A DNA stretch of 64,000 bases. It comes from Rhodanobacteraceae bacterium. GTDB taxonomy: Bacteria; Pseudomonadota; Gammaproteobacteria; Xanthomonadales; Ahniellaceae. The notes beneath the pieces were generated by a model, which saw nothing but the letters and a program-made list of their open reading frames with translations, made no database searches and was not told the DNA's origin. Every line of letters starts with the position of its first letter. Position 1 is the stretch's first letter. The stretch spans positions 281,811 to 345,810 of the forward strand of contig JADJFT010000003.1 of the NCBI GenBank assembly GCA_016708465.1, given 5' to 3'. Shown in pieces: positions 55,238 through 63,471 of this stretch. Both the position numbers and the translations under genes were made by a program.

Positions 55238-55723
55238 TTAGGCCGGGCCGTTTTCACTCACAACGGCGCCGCCAAAACCGCACTGGCGCCAGGCTTCGTA
55301 AACCACAACCGCGACGGCATTCGATAGGTTCAAGCTACGGTTGCCAGGCTGCATCGGCAGGTGCAGCCGGGCACTTTCTGGAAGCGTATCGATCATGGCG
55401 TCCGGCAAGCCACGCGTTTCGCAGCCGAACACGAAGGCATCACCTGCCGCGAAGTCGACGTCCGCATAGCAGCGCGAGCCGCGGGTCGAGAATGCAAACA
55501 GTCGCGCCGGAGCGACGTCGCGCAGGAATGTCGCGAAATCGTCATGCACCTGAACCCGCGCGAATTCATGGTAGTCGAGTCCCGCGCGCCGCAGTTTGGC
55601 ATGGTCCAGATCAAAGCCAAGTGGCTGGATCAAGTGCAGCCACGCGCCAGAATTCGCGCATAGTCGGATGATATTGCCAGTATTCGGCGGAATCTCTGGA
55701 TTGAACAGTACGACATGCCACAT
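55238..55723 (-). CDS. trmL: tRNA (cytidine/uridine-2'-O-)-methyltransferase
   Basis: TrmL methylates the wobble nucleotide of tRNA-Leu isoacceptors. The 161-residue SPOUT protein has MWHVVLFNPEIPPNTGNIIRLCANSG at the start, LDYHEFARV, FGCETRGLP and the knot motif NRSLNLSNAVAVVVYEAWRQ. Length and order are canonical. It reads in the same direction as the barrel gene. Confidence 0.95.
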   Translation of the reverse strand: MWHVVLFNPEIPPNTGNIIRLCANSGAWLHLIQPLGFDLDHAKLRRAGLDYHEFARVQVHDDFATFLRDVAPARLFAFSTRGSRCYADVDFAAGDAFVFGCETRGLPDAMIDTLPESARLHLPMQPGNRSLNLSNAVAVVVYEAWRQCGFGGAVVSENGPA

Positions 55724-55778
55724 CGCGTATGAATGGAGGCGCGAACGCCCGACTCAAGGTGGCTGCACGCCCTCCGAA

Positions 55779-56414
55779 TCACGGCTTGATCGTGGTTGCG
55801 TTCTTCGACGCAAGTTCGTGCCAACGCGCCAGCTTGGTGTCGTACTCTTTGCGCACCGTTTCCTTGGACGCTTTGCGATCCACCAGCGACTTCTGCTGCA
55901 ACTCAATCTGCGCACGGACATTCGCGACCGAGTCGTTGACTGCTTGCGGCACGGCCTTCTTGTTGCGCTCATAGTCGGCGGCGTGGGCGAGTAGGTCGGA
56001 CAAGCTCTTTTCCTGACTGGCCATAGTCAGTTTGGCAGTCGCCATGTTCGAGTCGATTACACCGAGCTCTTGGTCGCGCGCCCGGATCAAGTCTTCCACA
56101 TTGGTGTAAGACAGCATCAGTGCGCGGTCTTCTTGAGCCTGCGCTTCAGCGATCTTGCTGGCTTCCTCATCCTTGAGCTTCTGAGCGGCTTCGGCGGCAA
56201 TTTCTTCCTGCGTCTTCGCGCGCGCCACTTCCTTTACGGTGATGCCTGACTGGTTCATTTCCTCATGTGCAAGCTTCGCTGCTTCGGGCGGCACCTTGTC
56301 GCTGAAATGGACATTGCCTTTCTCGTCCACCCACTTGTAAAGCTTGCCCGCAGCTACTGGCGCAGCCATCGACAGACCGAGAACCAGCACTGACACCCAA
56401 CGTAAGACACGCAT
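55779..56414 (-). CDS. DUF4124 domain protein with a coiled coil
   Basis: The 211-residue product has a signal peptide (MRVLRWVSVLVLGLSMAAPVAA), then the DUF4124 motif KLYKWVDEKGNVHFSDKVPPEAA, then about 150 residues of charged, Ala/Glu/Lys-rich sequence predicted to form coiled coils. Such periplasmic proteins are numerous in Xanthomonadales, with unknown function. It lies 20 bases downstream of pyrE in the same direction. Confidence 0.82.
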   Translation of the reverse strand: MRVLRWVSVLVLGLSMAAPVAAGKLYKWVDEKGNVHFSDKVPPEAAKLAHEEMNQSGITVKEVARAKTQEEIAAEAAQKLKDEEASKIAEAQAQEDRALMLSYTNVEDLIRARDQELGVIDSNMATAKLTMASQEKSLSDLLAHAADYERNKKAVPQAVNDSVANVRAQIELQQKSLVDRKASKETVRKEYDTKLARWHELASKNATTIKP

Positions 56415-56434
56415 GATCGACTCCGAGCGCGGCT

Positions 56435-57082
56435 TCAGGCCGCAATGCCATGGCGGTTACGATAGTCCAAAAGTCCGGCGCGGTGCTGAATCAGCTCGAA
56501 ATCCTCGGCGGTCAGTTGCAGCAGTTCGTCGAGCCCGGCGATGGCGATTACGGGCAACCCGAATTCAGCGCGTACTTCCTCGACCGCAGAACGTTCGCCC
56601 TGACCGCGTTCTTGGCGATCCAGTGCGATCAATACACCGGCAGGCTCGGCACCTTGGCCACGAATCAAGGAAATTGCCTCACGCACGGCGGTACCGGCGG
56701 TGATTACGTCGTCGATAATCAGCACGCGTCCCGCGAGCGGTGCACCGATCATCGCGCCACCCTCGCCATGCGTCTTTGCTTCCTTGCGATTGAAAGCCAG
56801 CGGCACGTTGCGGCCGTGCTGGTCGGCGAGCGCAACTGCAACCGTGGTCGCCAGCGCGATGCCCTTGTAGGCGGGGCCGAACAGCATGTCGAAGCTGAGG
56901 CCGCTTGCGGTGAGCGTGGTCGCGTAGGCGCGGCCAAGCGCGGCCAGTGCGGCACCATCGTTGAACAGCCCGGCGTTGAAGAAATACGGACTGATACGTC
57001 CCGATTTCAAGGTGAACTCGCCGAAGCGCAACACTTGGTAGCGCAGCGCCAACTGCAGGAATTCGCGTTGATGTTCGAGCAT
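56435..57082 (-). CDS. pyrE: Orotate phosphoribosyltransferase
   Basis: PyrE adds ribose-5-phosphate from PRPP to orotate in UMP synthesis. The 215-residue product has FTLKSGRISPYFFNAG, the FGPAYKGIAL motif, FNRKEAKTHGEGG and the PRPP loop VLIIDDVITAGTA. The ATG at 57082 follows CTGGAG by seven bases; a long in-frame extension overlaps the xth region and is not coding. It is divergent from xth. Confidence 0.96.
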   Translation of the reverse strand: MLEHQREFLQLALRYQVLRFGEFTLKSGRISPYFFNAGLFNDGAALAALGRAYATTLTASGLSFDMLFGPAYKGIALATTVAVALADQHGRNVPLAFNRKEAKTHGEGGAMIGAPLAGRVLIIDDVITAGTAVREAISLIRGQGAEPAGVLIALDRQERGQGERSAVEEVRAEFGLPVIAIAGLDELLQLTAEDFELIQHRAGLLDYRNRHGIAA

Positions 57083-57185
57083 GACCGGCTCCAGAGGACG
57101 AGGTGCGCAGTCTAGCGATGAGCGCACTCGGCAGGCTGCACCGCTTCGGCTATGGTGCTGGCCGGATTGAGACAGATGTAGGCGC

Positions 57186-57953
57186 ATGCGGATCATCAGC
57201 TTCAACGCCAACGGCATTCGCTCGGCGGCGACCAAAGGTTTCTTTGATTGGTTCGCGGCGCAACAGGCCGATGTGCTTTGCCTGCAGGAAACCAAGGCGC
57301 AGGTCGATCAACTCGGCGACGCCGTTTTTGCCCCGACCGGCTACCAGCGACATTTCCGCGATGCGTCGACCAAAAAAGGCTACAGCGGCGTCGCGATCTA
57401 TTCTCGGCGTGCGCCCGACGAAGTCCGTACTGGGCTCGGCTGGGAGGCTTTCGATGAGGAGGGCCGTTACATCGAAGCGCGTTACGGCAATCTCAGCGTG
57501 GTTTCGATGTATCTGCCATCCGGTTCGTCCGGCGACGAACGCCAGCAGTTCAAGTTCAAGGTGATGGACTGGATCGCACCGATCTTCGCGCAGTGGTTAG
57601 CCAGTGGTAGCGACTATGTGTTGTGTGGCGACTGGAACATCGTGCGCTCGCGACTCGACATAAAAAACTGGACATCGAATCAGAAAAACTCCGGCTGTCT
57701 GCCCGAAGAGCGCGCTTGGCTCAATGGATTGTGTGAGCATGGCTGGGTCGATGCTTATCGACACTTGAGACCGGAGGGCGAGGATTACTCGTGGTGGTCG
57801 CAACGCGGTGCAGCACGCGCCAAGAACGTCGGCTGGCGCATCGATTATCAGCTGCTCACCGCCAGCTTGCGTGATCGCCTAAACGGCTGTGCGATCCATG
57901 CCGAGCCCAAGTTTTCGGACCACGCGCCGGTCGTTGTCGACTACGCCGATTGA
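57186..57953 (+). CDS. xth: Exodeoxyribonuclease III (AP endonuclease)
   Basis: This 255-residue base-excision repair enzyme has ISFNANGIRSA (metal-binding Asn), LCLQETKAQ (catalytic Glu), YVLCGDWNIVRSRLDIKN (Asp/Asn), RIDYQL and the final FSDHAPVVVDY (Asp-His). The DIKN/WTSNQKNSG segment matches the XthA branch of Proteobacteria. Its last 13 bases overlap the convergent ampG-like gene. Confidence 0.95.
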   Translation: MRIISFNANGIRSAATKGFFDWFAAQQADVLCLQETKAQVDQLGDAVFAPTGYQRHFRDASTKKGYSGVAIYSRRAPDEVRTGLGWEAFDEEGRYIEARYGNLSVVSMYLPSGSSGDERQQFKFKVMDWIAPIFAQWLASGSDYVLCGDWNIVRSRLDIKNWTSNQKNSGCLPEERAWLNGLCEHGWVDAYRHLRPEGEDYSWWSQRGAARAKNVGWRIDYQLLTASLRDRLNGCAIHAEPKFSDHAPVVVDYAD

Positions 57954-59254
57954 CTCGTGGCGGCGTGCGATTCGAGCGTGCGGTCGACCAGGCCGGAACG
58001 CATCATCCAGACAAACAGCAGGATGCCGGGTAGCGCGGCGACAGTGCTGAACAGGTAGAACTCGACGTAGCCAAAGGATTCGATCAACGCGCCTGCGGTG
58101 GTGCCGGTCAGCAGGCGTCCGGCAATCGATGCGGTGGCCGACAACAACGCGAACTGCGTCGCCGTAAACGCCAGATTGCACAGCGCCGAAAGATAGGCCA
58201 CGACCGCGACGCCACCGATGCCGCTGGCGAAGTTCTCGAAGCCGAGGGTGAATGCGAGCAGGCCGTTGCTGTGACCGACATGCGCCAGCCATGCGAACGA
58301 GAGGTTGGATACTGCCATCAGGACCAAGCTGATCAGCACCGCACGCTTCATTCCGAGGCGCGCATACAGCACGCCGCCGACGAAGATGCCCAGCATGAGC
58401 GCGAAGAAGCCAACGCCGACATCATAGGTTGCGATTTCGTCATTGTTGAACCCAAGGTCGTTCAGCAGCAAGCGCAACGTCAGATTCGCCAGCGTGTCAC
58501 CAATCTTGTGCAGCAGCACGAACAGCAGCACCAGCAGCGCACCGGGACGGCGCAGAAATTCCGACAGCGGCGCGACGACGGCGTCCACTGCGGCGGCCAT
58601 CGAGCCGGCGCCACTCCGCACGACATGGCGCACCGGTTCGCCTAGCCACAACGAGGCGATCACCGCCGGCAACGCAAACATCGCGCACAGGGCATACGCT
58701 GCGCTCCAGCCTGCTTTCCCGGCGACGATCAACGCCAGGCTCGCGGCAGCGGTCGAGCCGATACGCCAGCCGTATTGCGACATGCCCGAGCCGGTGCCGA
58801 GTTGATACGGCGCCAACGTCTCAATGCGGTAGGCGTCGATCACGATATCGAATGTTGCGCCAGCGACACCGACCAACACCGCAGCGATTGCGACCGCAGT
58901 CAGGCTGCTGGCTGGATCGACCGCACCGAGTGCAAATACCGCTGCGGCGACCGCTACGGCGGATACCCATAGCCAGGAACGGCGTTGGCCGAAGCGAGCG
59001 AGCAACGGCAGTGGTGCGCGATCGATCAGTGGCGCCCATAGAAACTTGAAGTTGTAGACCAGAAATGCCAGCGAGAACGCGGTGACGCTTTTTTTGTCGA
59101 TGCCGTCCTGCGCCAGCCTCGTGGTTAGCGTTGCGCCGATCATGGCGTACGGAAACCCCGAGGAAATGCCGAACAGCAGGGCGCCGAGTGGCGCCTTTTC
59201 AAGATAAGCATGGAGCGAGCCGGCGGCCGGCATCACGGAACTGGGGTTGCTCAT
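57941..59254 (-). CDS. ampG: AmpG-type muropeptide transporter (MFS)
   Basis: AmpG imports GlcNAc-anhydroMurNAc peptides from the periplasm for cell-wall recycling. The 437-residue, 12-helix protein has LFGISSGFPYAMIGATLTTRLAQDGI, FKFLWAPLIDRAPLP, FGQRRSWL, DIVIDAYRIE and the AYLSALCNLAFTATQFALLSA block, matching AmpG proteins. The anmK gene two positions away handles the released anhydro-sugar, supporting the role. Confidence 0.9.
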   Translation of the reverse strand: MSNPSSVMPAAGSLHAYLEKAPLGALLFGISSGFPYAMIGATLTTRLAQDGIDKKSVTAFSLAFLVYNFKFLWAPLIDRAPLPLLARFGQRRSWLWVSAVAVAAAVFALGAVDPASSLTAVAIAAVLVGVAGATFDIVIDAYRIETLAPYQLGTGSGMSQYGWRIGSTAAASLALIVAGKAGWSAAYALCAMFALPAVIASLWLGEPVRHVVRSGAGSMAAAVDAVVAPLSEFLRRPGALLVLLFVLLHKIGDTLANLTLRLLLNDLGFNNDEIATYDVGVGFFALMLGIFVGGVLYARLGMKRAVLISLVLMAVSNLSFAWLAHVGHSNGLLAFTLGFENFASGIGGVAVVAYLSALCNLAFTATQFALLSATASIAGRLLTGTTAGALIESFGYVEFYLFSTVAALPGILLFVWMMRSGLVDRTLESHAATSQSA

Positions 59255-59352
59255 CCGCCGATGCTAGCCGAGCCAGTCGATCACGTGCGACTCATTCGGT
59301 TGCAGTGCCAGAAAGGCACGGGCTAGCATGGCGACAGGATCAGGGTTTCGCA

Positions 59353-59601
59353 GTGCCAGACATCGTCATCCGCGGCATCGACAACGACGTAGCCGAGCGC
59401 ATCATGGAGATTGCGCGGCTCAACAACATGCCGATCAACGACGTGTTGCTGAAGCTGTTGCGCCAGTCGCTGAAGCTCGATGCCGAGACGTTGCTCGTGG
59501 CGAATCCGAAACAGGATATCGCGCGCTTTGCCGGCGCTTGGGGCCGGGACGAAAGCGAGGCACTCCTTGCTGCGATCGCTGCAATCGAGAAACTGCCCTG
59601 A
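59353..59601 (+). CDS. Small ribbon-helix-helix (Arc/FitA-like) protein
   Basis: The 82-residue product from GTG 59353 begins PDIVIRGIDNDVAERIMEIA then RLNNMPINDVLLKLLRQSL, a beta strand and two helices in the ribbon-helix-helix pattern of small DNA-binding antitoxins. The C-terminal half (VANPKQDIARFAGAWGRDESEAL) resembles the toxin-binding tail of FitA-like antitoxins. No toxin gene (PIN or other) is adjacent; neighbours are ampG and anmK. The longer frame from 59131 overlaps ampG and is not convincing. Confidence 0.65.
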   Translation: MPDIVIRGIDNDVAERIMEIARLNNMPINDVLLKLLRQSLKLDAETLLVANPKQDIARFAGAWGRDESEALLAAIAAIEKLP

Positions 59602-59604
59602 GGA

Positions 59605-60708
59605 TCAGGCGGGCCAGATCGCACCGAGTACGCGCGGCCCGCGCGCGCCGGTGACTTCGGGACGATTGCCGGGGCGTCCTTCGAGTGTTTCGCGTGCCAG
59701 CCAGGCAAAGGCGATCGCCTCGACGTAGTCCGGATCAATGCCGTGTGATGCGGTGGTGTCGAGATGGACCGGTGCCAATGCTTCGCGCAGCATGGCCATC
59801 AGTCGTCCATTGTGCACGCCGCCACCGCATCCGATCACGCGTGCCGTCTGCGGGCATTCGCGGCGCAGCGCTTCGACCACCGTCTGCACCGTCAGGGCCA
59901 GCAAGGTGGCCTGCACGTCCGCAATCGACTCGTCGCCCTGCAACTGCATTCGTAGCCACTGCAACTGGAAGGTTTCGCGACCAGTGCTTTTTGGTGCTGC
60001 TCGACTGAAGTATGGGTCGGCCATCCAGCGTGCCAACAAGGCCTTGTCGATTTGGCCGCGAGTGGCGAGTTCACCGTTGCCGTCGAAGGCGGCCCCCGTG
60101 TGTTCTTGGCACCAGGCATCCATCAGCCCGCTCGCAGGTCCGGTATCGAAACCGCGCACCGGCGCATCCGGCGTCAGCAAGGTCAGATTTGCGATGCCGC
60201 CGAGATTCAACACTGCGCGCACTTCATCCGGTGCTGACAGACAGGCCGCATGAAACGCCGGTGCCAGCGGTGCGCCCTGGCCGCCAGCGGCGAGGTCGCG
60301 ACGGCGAAAATCGGCGACGGTGGTGATGCGCAGGCGTTCCGCGAGCACGTTCGGATCACCGAGTTGAATGGTGAATGGATGGCGGGCATACGGTCGATGC
60401 CACAAGGTCTGGCCGTGCGAGCCGAGCGCGCGGATGTGCTGGCGATCGACGCCGCTTCCGGCAATCAGCGCCTCGGCCGCGTCCGCAAACGCGTGACCGA
60501 TCTCGACATCCAACGCGCCACTGCGATCGAAGTTCGCGACTTCTCGGTCCAGCGCAAGATCGAGAATGCGCTGACGCGTGTCCGCTGCATAAGGCGTCGC
60601 GGACGTGGCGACCGTATGCGGGCGGTCACCCTCAAACGTGACCAGCGCAGCATCGATCGCGTCAGCGCTGGTACCGGAAATCAGCCCAAGGTAAATCGGC
60701 GCGAACAT
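59605..60708 (-). CDS. anmK: Anhydro-N-acetylmuramic acid kinase
   Basis: AnmK opens and phosphorylates anhydro-MurNAc to MurNAc-6-phosphate in peptidoglycan recycling. The 367-residue protein has IYLGLISGTSADAIDAALV at the start, GSHGQTLWHRP, ITTVADFRRRDLAAGGQGAPLAPAFH, NLGGIANLT, GFDTGPASGLMDAW and GGGVHNGRLM. The ATP-site motif is normally GTSxDGxD; here the Gly after Asp is Ala (GTSADAID). The ATG at 60708 overlaps the stop of the upstream peptidase gene (TGATG). Confidence 0.95.
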   Translation of the reverse strand: MFAPIYLGLISGTSADAIDAALVTFEGDRPHTVATSATPYAADTRQRILDLALDREVANFDRSGALDVEIGHAFADAAEALIAGSGVDRQHIRALGSHGQTLWHRPYARHPFTIQLGDPNVLAERLRITTVADFRRRDLAAGGQGAPLAPAFHAACLSAPDEVRAVLNLGGIANLTLLTPDAPVRGFDTGPASGLMDAWCQEHTGAAFDGNGELATRGQIDKALLARWMADPYFSRAAPKSTGRETFQLQWLRMQLQGDESIADVQATLLALTVQTVVEALRRECPQTARVIGCGGGVHNGRLMAMLREALAPVHLDTTASHGIDPDYVEAIAFAWLARETLEGRPGNRPEVTGARGPRVLGAIWPA

Positions 60709-62234
60709 CAACGCTGCGCGACGGTCGTGCTGCGCTGCTCGACCTGTGCGAGTTGCCGAATATAGGGCGTGGTGGCGGCGCGGAACTGTGCCATCAGTGC
60801 GCTCGGCAGCGGCTCTGGCGGTGGTAGCGTCACCTTGAGCGGATCGCGGTGTACGCCATTGATGCGAAATTCGTAATGCAGGTGTGGCGCGGTCGCGAGG
60901 CCGGTCATGCCGACATAACCGATGTTGTCGCCTTGGCGCACGCGCACGCCGACTTTGGCGGCCTTGCCAAAGCCCGACATGTGCGCGTACAGCGTCGAAT
61001 GGCCGCGGCCATGGTCGATGATGACGACACGGCCGTAGCCGGTCTTCCAGCCCGCAAAAGTGATGCGACCATCGGACGCGGCCATGATTGTCGTGCCCGA
61101 CGGGGCGGCGTAGTCGACGCCCTTGTGCGCGCGCACCGTGCCGAGGATCGGATGGCGACGAGCGGAACTGAAACGTGAACTGATGCGCGAAAATTCCACC
61201 GGCGTGCGGATGAAGGCTTTGCGCAGTGGCCGACCGGCCTGGTCGTAATACTCGATGCTGCCGTCGGCCTTCTGGTAACGCAGCGCGTCGTAACGGCGGC
61301 CACGATTCATGAAGGTCGCAGCAATGATGTCGCCGCCCGGAACCACTTCGCCATCGCGGTACAGCTCTTCAAATACGACTGAGAACTGGTCGCCGCGACG
61401 CAGATCCTGGGCGAAGTCGATGTCGTAGCCAAATACTTTCGCCAACTTGATGATGGTGCCGTCGTCGAGTCCGGCTTCTTCGCCGGCGCCAAATAGGGAA
61501 CCGACGATCTGACCACTAGCCACGCGCATCCGCTTTTCCAGCGGTCGCTCGATGCTGCGCTCGGTCACCTGATTGCCATTGATTTCGACGATACGTCGGG
61601 TGTCGCTGTCGACATTCAGTTGCAGGGCGGTCAGCGTGCCGGCGTCGTTGCGTCGGATGCCGATACGGTCACCGGGGCGCAGGCGCGTGAAACTATCGGC
61701 GCTCGGTGCGGCCGCGACCAAGCGTGCCAGTTGCCGAGATGAGATGCCGATGTTCGCGAAGATCTCGCCCAAAGTCTGGCCGCGTTCGATCGTCACCGAC
61801 GTCCATTGCGCGGCCTCCGACAGCGGCGCGTAGACGCCATCGATCAGGGCGACACGGTGATCGCCGCGTCCGAGCGCGAAGGTCTCGATGGGTGCGGCAG
61901 GCAGGGTGAGCGACACCGCGCTTGCCTCGTCGAGGGCGCTGTCGCGGAAAATTGACGCAAACGAAGGCAGCACGAGCATGCCGAACAACGCGACAAGCGT
62001 GGTTGCAAGTGCTACCACCCACGGCTTGCGGCGCCAGTCAAGATCCGGCAACGACCAAGTCTGGAACAGGGTCCAGTCGGAATGCAGATTGTAGAAATGA
62101 GCATGGCGGCGCTGCGCATGGCGACGCAGAGCCTGGCGGTGCGGTGCGGCGTGTTTGAATAGACGTACCGGAAACCAGGCCATGGAATGCACCGCAGACG
62201 AATCGGCAGCTACGGTATCCGCGACTCGTTTCAC
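60708..62234 (-). CDS. M23 family peptidoglycan DD-endopeptidase (MepM-like)
   Basis: The 508-residue protein has a cytoplasmic N terminus, one transmembrane helix (about residues 72-95), an OapA/LysM-like region (SVTIERGQTLGEIFANIGISSRQLARLV and LRPGDRIGIRR), and a C-terminal M23 domain with HPILGTVRAHKGVDYAAPSGTTIMAASDG and HSTLYAHMSGF and APHLHYEFRINGV, containing the zinc ligands H-x3-D and HxH. Enzymes of this type cut peptide cross-links to allow wall growth. The gene is coupled to anmK. The region upstream, 62235-62335, is AT-rich and probably holds its promoter; an IS element sits directly beyond it. Confidence 0.92.
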   Translation of the reverse strand: MKRVADTVAADSSAVHSMAWFPVRLFKHAAPHRQALRRHAQRRHAHFYNLHSDWTLFQTWSLPDLDWRRKPWVVALATTLVALFGMLVLPSFASIFRDSALDEASAVSLTLPAAPIETFALGRGDHRVALIDGVYAPLSEAAQWTSVTIERGQTLGEIFANIGISSRQLARLVAAAPSADSFTRLRPGDRIGIRRNDAGTLTALQLNVDSDTRRIVEINGNQVTERSIERPLEKRMRVASGQIVGSLFGAGEEAGLDDGTIIKLAKVFGYDIDFAQDLRRGDQFSVVFEELYRDGEVVPGGDIIAATFMNRGRRYDALRYQKADGSIEYYDQAGRPLRKAFIRTPVEFSRISSRFSSARRHPILGTVRAHKGVDYAAPSGTTIMAASDGRITFAGWKTGYGRVVIIDHGRGHSTLYAHMSGFGKAAKVGVRVRQGDNIGYVGMTGLATAPHLHYEFRINGVHRDPLKVTLPPPEPLPSALMAQFRAATTPYIRQLAQVEQRSTTVAQR

Positions 62235-62335
62235 GTGTCAAACCCTTGAAGCAATTGGGAAATATTGCGTTTTCACTTAACGCAGATTTAACTTCTTTTT
62301 GGCGATTTACGGCGCCACTGTGACCAAGAAACCAA

Positions 62336-62357
62336 CCTGATTAGCGCCGAATCTCAG
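62336..62357. repeat. Left terminal inverted repeat of the IS
   Basis: The 22 bases begin CCTGATTAGCG and are the exact reverse complement of 63341-63362. The transposase stop codon lies within it. Confidence 0.95.
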
Positions 62358-63277
62358 TGAGAATAGTCGCACGTCAAATGCAAGGACGGTTCGGGACAAG
62401 GCTTGCAGGCCATGATGGCGTGCGCATGTCGTGGCGTCATTTCGGCGAGGCGAAATCGGCGGTTGAAACGGAAGGTGGCGTCGGCGAGGCAGCGGCGTGC
62501 GTACTTGGCTTGTCGAATCGCGTGGTAGACGCCACTGATGGCGCGCTTGACGTTGGCGAGCACGGCATTGACCCAACCTGCGCGCGGAATCTCGGTCGCG
62601 GCGCGGCCGCCGCCGGTTTCGAGGACGGTGTGGGCATGACCGGTGTAGGCCTCGGCGTCTGGCGCCAGACGCCGCTCGGCCCAGTCGGTCAGCGCAGTGT
62701 TGTCAAAGGTCCTGACCGGTTCGATGACGACGCAGGCGGGGTGTTCGAGCTCGGCATCGGTCTCGACCGCGATCAGGAAGGCCAGCTTGTTTTCGGAGTC
62801 GCGCCTGGGCTTGCCGCCGTTGCGCTTGCCGCCGAGATAGGCATCGTCGATCTGCACGAAGCCCGCAAGTTTCCTCGGTTCTTCTCACGCTGCCATGGCC
62901 TGCATGATCTTGTGCTTGAGGCGCCAGGCAGTGCGATAGGACACGCCGAGGTGGCACTTGAGTTCGAGTGCCGCGAGGTTGGTTTTGGTCGAGGTCAACA
63001 GATGGATCGCGAGGAACCCGGTAGTCAGCGGCAACTTCGTGTCCTGCAGCAACGTGCCGCTGATCAGCGTCGCCTGGTGCTGGCAGGCGCGACATTGATA
63101 GAGCGTCTGGGCATCACGCCGGAAGCTGGAACGACGGCGGTCACCGCAGGCCGGACAGCGAAATCCCATTGGCCATCGCGCCCGATACCGTGCGCGGGGA
63201 CATCTGGCCTCGCTGCCATACCGTTCAAGAAACTCGGCCATCGAAAGGCCCCGCTGGAACTGGATCAGGCTGATCAT
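62354..63277 (-). pseudogene. IS1595-family transposase interrupted by an in-frame TGA
   Basis: From ATG 63277 (with GAGAGGAG upstream) the first 130 residues contain the family's N-terminal zinc ribbon (CPACGDRRRSSFRRDAQTLY then QCRACQHQ) and TNLAALELKCHLGVSYRTAWRLKHKIMQAM. A TGA at 62885-62887 stops the frame after AMAA. The same frame continues EEPRKLAGFVQIDDAYLGGKRNGGK with the start of the DDE(N/K)-type catalytic domain, and runs to 62354, where the stop lies inside the left inverted repeat. Arg (CGA) would be expected at the TGA, so a single C-to-T change explains it. Confidence 0.88.
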
Positions 63278-63340
63278 CGCGCTCCTCTCGTTCGGAGCAC
63301 CAGCATCCAACAGCGAAGTCGCAGATCATGCGAGTCGGTA

Positions 63341-63362
63341 CTGAGATTCGGCGCTAATCAGG
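63341..63362. repeat. Right terminal inverted repeat of the IS
   Basis: The 22 bases end CGCTAATCAGG and are the exact reverse complement of 62336-62357. They lie upstream of the transposase start. Confidence 0.95.
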
Positions 63363-63471
63363 AACGACGATGAGCGCACGCAGCGACGGGGATGAAGAAC
63401 CCAGTCGCTGGAGGTACCAAAACCACGAACGGGTTCCGTCCGCAGTTTTGAATAGGGGTGAGCTAGCGGTC

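Larger units (their letters stand above)
62336..63362 (-). mobile_element. IS1595-family insertion sequence (about 1.03 kb)
   Basis: Perfect 22-bp terminal inverted repeats (62336-62357 and 63341-63362) bound one transposase gene of the IS1595 (ISXO2-like) type. Size is normal for the family. I see no matching 8-bp target duplication: the left flank reads GAAACCAA and the right flank AACGACGA. The transposase has a nonsense codon, so the copy is probably immobile on its own. Confidence 0.88.

Noticed and set aside
59131..59352. N-terminal extension of the ribbon-helix-helix protein to 59131
   Set aside because: It overlaps the start of ampG on the other strand and is Arg/Ser-rich. The domain begins right at GTG 59353.
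62328..63370. Target-site duplication around the IS
   Set aside because: The eight bases on each side (GAAACCAA and AACGACGA) do not match, and no alternative boundary gives a duplication.
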